Assembly: GCF_900156025.1 (NCBI RefSeq)
Contig: NZ_FTMO01000012.1
Coordinates: 26,105 to 90,104 of the forward strand
Length of the DNA: 64,000 bases
Direction: 5' to 3'
Source of the DNA: Allobosea sp. TND4EK4
GTDB taxonomy: Bacteria; Pseudomonadota; Alphaproteobacteria; Rhizobiales; Beijerinckiaceae
Shown: positions 61,281 through 64,000 of the stretch, piece by piece
How the letters are laid out: the number at the start of each line of letters is the position of its first letter
Numbering within the stretch: the stretch's first letter is position 1
Program-made: the position numbers and the translations under genes
The notes under the pieces: generated by a model
The model's database searches: none
Told to the model about the DNA's origin: nothing
Seen by the model: only the letters and a program-made list of their open reading frames with translations

Positions 61281-62459
61281 ATGGACGCCATCGCCTTCAC
61301 GCTGCTCGAGCACCCCGTCAGCTGGACGCAGGCCGCACTCGGCTTCGCGACCATCGCGACGACGCTGCTGGCGCTCACGACGCTCGCCGCCTGGCGGGGC
61401 GGGCGCAGCCGCGCGATCGAGGCCGCCATGGCGGCCGAGCGGGCGCGGGAAATGGACGACAAGGTGGCGGAGATGAACCGCGCCCAGGCCGAACTCTCCG
61501 GCCGGCTGCAATCCATGGCCGAGATCCTGTCGACCCGGCAGGGCGACCTGGCGCGCCTCGTCGCCGATCGCATGGACGGGCTGCGCCAGCAGGTCGGGGC
61601 GGGGCTGGAACGCAATGTCCAGCAGACCACGGAAAGCCTCGGCAAGCTCCAGGAGCGGCTGGCCGTCATCGACGCGGCGCAGAAGAACCTGACCGACCTC
61701 ACCTCGGAAGTGGTGACGCTGAAGGATGTCCTCTCCAACAAGCAGGCGCGCGGCGCCTACGGCCAGGGCAGGATGGAGGCGATCATCCGCGACGGGCTGC
61801 CCGCGGCCTTCTACGCTTTCCAGCCGCAGCTTTCGAACGGCAAGCGCCCGGACTGCCTGGTGACGCTGCCGGGCGACGGGCGCGGGCTCGTCATCGACGC
61901 GAAGTTCCCGCTGGAGAGCTTCACCCTGCTGCGCGAGGCGCGCGGCGAAGAGGCGAAGAAGGCGGCCGGCCAGCGCGTGCGCAGCGATGTCGGCGTGCAT
62001 GTGAAGGACATCTCCGAGCGCTATTTCCTGCCGGGCGAGACCCAGGACCTCGCCCTGCTCTTCGTGCCCTCCGAATCGATCTATGCCGATCTGCACGAGC
62101 ATTTCGACGATGTCGTGCAGCGGGCGCACCGGGCCCGGATCATGATCGTCTCGCCGTCCCTGCTGGCCTTGGCGATCCAGCTGATGCAGTCGCTGGTGCG
62201 CGATGCCCGCATGCGGGAAGAGGCGCGCGTCATCCAGACCGAGGTCGGCAAGCTGCTCGACGACGTTCGCAGGCTCGGCGATCGCGTCGACAAGCTCGAC
62301 CTGCACTTCCGGCAGGCCCAGGAGGATGTCGGCCAGATCAAGACCTCGGCCGGCAAGGTCACCAGCCGTGCGGAACGGATCGGCGCGCTGGAATTCGACG
62401 ATGCGGAACCGAAGCTGCCTTTTGCCAAGGGACCGCACCTCAAGACCGCGGCGGAATGA
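61281..62459 (+). CDS. rmuC: DNA recombination protein RmuC
   Basis: This 392-residue protein has an N-terminal membrane segment ([23 protein letters not shown]), a long coiled coil (about residues 45-145) and the RmuC nuclease-like domain. [43 protein letters not shown] (PD-(D/E)xK-like core) and [15 protein letters not shown] mark that domain. RmuC limits inversion and rearrangement at short inverted repeats in E. coli. It is divergent from def. A 54-codon frame overlaps its stop. Confidence 0.94.
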   Translation: MDAIAFTLLEHPVSWTQAALGFATIATTLLALTTLAAWRGGRSRAIEAAMAAERAREMDDKVAEMNRAQAELSGRLQSMAEILSTRQGDLARLVADRMDGLRQQVGAGLERNVQQTTESLGKLQERLAVIDAAQKNLTDLTSEVVTLKDVLSNKQARGAYGQGRMEAIIRDGLPAAFYAFQPQLSNGKRPDCLVTLPGDGRGLVIDAKFPLESFTLLREARGEEAKKAAGQRVRSDVGVHVKDISERYFLPGETQDLALLFVPSESIYADLHEHFDDVVQRAHRARIMIVSPSLLALAIQLMQSLVRDARMREEARVIQTEVGKLLDDVRRLGDRVDKLDLHFRQAQEDVGQIKTSAGKVTSRAERIGALEFDDAEPKLPFAKGPHLKTAAE

Positions 62460-62620
62460 GCGGCGAGAAGCATCCCTCTCCCCCCGATGGACCGCGGCCC
62501 TCCCGGCGGGCGGGAATGGAAGAGCCGGCGATGGCGGATCCTGACGAAATGACCGGCAGGACGCGACTTATCTTGCGAGACGATCTGCCGGGCAATCCGC
62601 TGTTAACCGTGCCCGTCTAA
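62456..62620 (+). CDS. Possible 54-residue protein coupled to rmuC
   Basis: A short frame starts at an ATG overlapping the rmuC stop (ATGA), an arrangement seen for real coupled genes in this window. The translation is polar, Pro/Arg-rich at first and ends RTRLILRDDLPGNPLLTVPV. There is no signal peptide, membrane span or recognised family. It may be chance. Confidence 0.3.
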   Translation: MSGEKHPSPPDGPRPSRRAGMEEPAMADPDEMTGRTRLILRDDLPGNPLLTVPV

Positions 62621-62708
62621 GTTGCCGGTGTCATGCCCGGTAGAGCCGCCGGTCGGGAGATCATGCGTTCGGTCATCTGACTTAACGCTGGAGCAGCCGG
62701 GGAACAGG

Positions 62709-64000
62709 ATGAAGATGCGCGTTACCCATTTCCTGCTGTGCACGATCGCTGCGGGTGCCGTGGCGATCCTTGCCAGCGGCTATGTCGCCTACCAGCAGAT
62801 GCAGGCGCTGTCGACCGCCCGAGAGGCTCGCAGTCTGGTGGTTGCGTCCGAAGCGATCAGCCGGGTGATCGAGCGCGCCGCGATCGAGCGCGGCGGCGTG
62901 ACCCAGGTCGTCCTGTCGGCCGATCCCGATGGCAAGATCGCGGCTACCGCGATCCAGTCGGCGCAAGGGACGAACGCGCGCATCGCCGAGATGCAGCAGG
63001 CCGTCGCCGAGACGAGCTTCGCGAGGCATCCGGAATTCGCCGGCCCGGTGGCACAGATCGCCCCCCGCCTGGAAGAGGCACGCCGGATCGCCATGGCGGA
63101 GGGCGCCAAGGCCCTGCAGCAGCGCGATCCGAAGGTCTCGCAGCAATTCGGTGCAACGGTGCTCGAACTGCTCAACCAGCAGACCGCGCTGCAGCGCCAA
63201 ATCGGCTCCCGCATCAGCGAGATCAACCCCGAGCTGAGCAACACGGTCTCGCTCGGCGAATTTGCCACGACGATTCGCGAAGCGGCCGGCAGCCGGTCGG
63301 TTCATTTTACCCAATACGTCGGCAGCGGCACCAAGATGACGCCGGCGGCGGTCTCGCAGGTGGACCGCTTCAGTGGCCGCATCGAGCAACTCTGGGTGCT
63401 GATCGACCAGGCCGTCGCGAAGATGGAGATGTCGCCGCAGTTGAAAGCCGCGCTGGGGACGGTGCAGACGGGTTTCCGGGAGGAAGAGGGCAAGACCTAT
63501 CAGGCCATGTATCAGGCCGCCCGCGACGGTACAGCGCCGGGCATGACCCTGGCCGACTGGCGCGCCTGGACCCAAAAATCCCTGGCGACCATCCTGCAGA
63601 TGCGCGACGCGGCCTTCGAACAGGCGCGCGTGGAGATCGATGCCGGCCTGACGCGGGCCGGCTGGCAGCTCGCTCTGTCGCTGGTCGCCATCCTTGCCGT
63701 GACCGGTATCGTCATCGGGATCCTCCTGCTCTTCCATCGCGGCGTCGTGCGTCCACTCGGTCAGCTCGCCGACTCCGTCGGGCTGATGCTGTCGGGCGCG
63801 GAGGACGCGCGCATCCCCGCCAGGGTCGGCATGGTCGAGATCGACGCGATCAGCCACGCGCTCGGTGACTTCGAGGCGAACCTCAAGCGCATCCATGCTC
63901 TCGAAGAGCAGGAGCGCACCGCTTCTGCGGCGCGTCTTGCGCGCGCGCAGTCGATGGAGGCTGTGGTGTCGGATGTGGGGGATGTCGTTTCGGCTGCGGC
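62709..64000 (+). CDS. Methyl-accepting chemotaxis-like sensor protein (3' end outside window)
   Basis: The frame is open from the ATG at 62709 to the window end (430 codons seen). It has an N-terminal membrane span (THFLLCTIAAGAVAILASGYVAY) and a periplasmic, mostly helical sensor region of about 290 residues. A second span (WQLALSLVAILAVTGIVIGILLLF, about 318-341) and a HAMP-like linker (RPLGQLADSVGLMLSGAEDARIP, DAISHALGDFEANLKRI) follow. This layout fits a chemoreceptor or another HAMP sensor such as a histidine kinase or cyclic-di-GMP enzyme; the deciding C-terminal domain is not in the window. The region resembles nitrate/nitrite-sensing helical bundles only in general form. A GGGGAA ribosome site precedes the ATG. 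Confidence 0.8.
   Translation, partial: MKMRVTHFLLCTIAAGAVAILASGYVAYQQMQALSTAREARSLVVASEAISRVIERAAIERGGVTQVVLSADPDGKIAATAIQSAQGTNARIAEMQQAVAETSFARHPEFAGPVAQIAPRLEEARRIAMAEGAKALQQRDPKVSQQFGATVLELLNQQTALQRQIGSRISEINPELSNTVSLGEFATTIREAAGSRSVHFTQYVGSGTKMTPAAVSQVDRFSGRIEQLWVLIDQAVAKMEMSPQLKAALGTVQTGFREEEGKTYQAMYQAARDGTAPGMTLADWRAWTQKSLATILQMRDAAFEQARVEIDAGLTRAGWQLALSLVAILAVTGIVIGILLLFHRGVVRPLGQLADSVGLMLSGAEDARIPARVGMVEIDAISHALGDFEANLKRIHALEEQERTASAARLARAQSMEAVVSDVGDVVSAA

Overview
The window is chromosomal DNA from a GC-rich alphaproteobacterium, most likely of the order Hyphomicrobiales (Bosea-like). That placement is inferred from three things: the gene order lptC-lptA-lptB-rpoN-hpf-ptsN, the many periplasmic binding-protein transporters paired with LysR regulators, and intergenic palindromes starting GTCATCCCGG and GTCATTGCG. 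I saw no rRNA, tRNA, CRISPR array, transposase or phage gene.

The left part (1 to about 37.5 kb) is catabolic. It opens with the end of an iron-type alcohol dehydrogenase, an orphan TRAP-type binding protein, a quinone-oxidoreductase/LysR divergent pair, and a three-subunit periplasmic-type aldehyde oxidase (paoABC-like). Two convergent operons follow. Operon A (9326-17740, plus strand) has a polyamine/opine-type ABC transporter, an opine-oxidase-like flavin/iron-sulfur dehydrogenase (13225-17243) and a RidA-family protein. Operon B (23880-17754, minus strand) has a polar amino acid ABC transporter, an N-carbamoyl-D-amino acid hydrolase, a hydantoin racemase and a hydantoinase. Each operon diverges from its own LysR gene. 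Read together they suggest uptake of hydantoins or carbamoyl compounds, conversion to D-amino acids, oxidation to imino acids and hydrolysis to keto acids.

From 25.4 to 38.1 kb lies a second accessory block. It holds two dipeptide-type ABC importer sets, each with a binding protein and two permeases but no ATPase, interleaved with three amidohydrolases and closed by a LuxR-type regulator.

The right part (38.2-62.5 kb) is mainly housekeeping. It contains pyrF with two DUF1330 genes; a biotin-sulfoxide-reductase-like enzyme; a DsbA-family protein; epmB-epmA divergent from efp; an ArsR/AhpD-like pair; a metallo-hydrolase; class I fumarase; ptsN, hpf and rpoN; lptB, lptA and lptC; an RNase D-like exonuclease; dapE; truA, fmt and def; and rmuC. 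The window ends inside a chemoreceptor-like gene.

Noncoding structure includes two 99-bp intergenic repeats in opposite orientation, a paired-hairpin element, a degenerate third palindrome, several terminator-like hairpins and some clear operator-like dyads.
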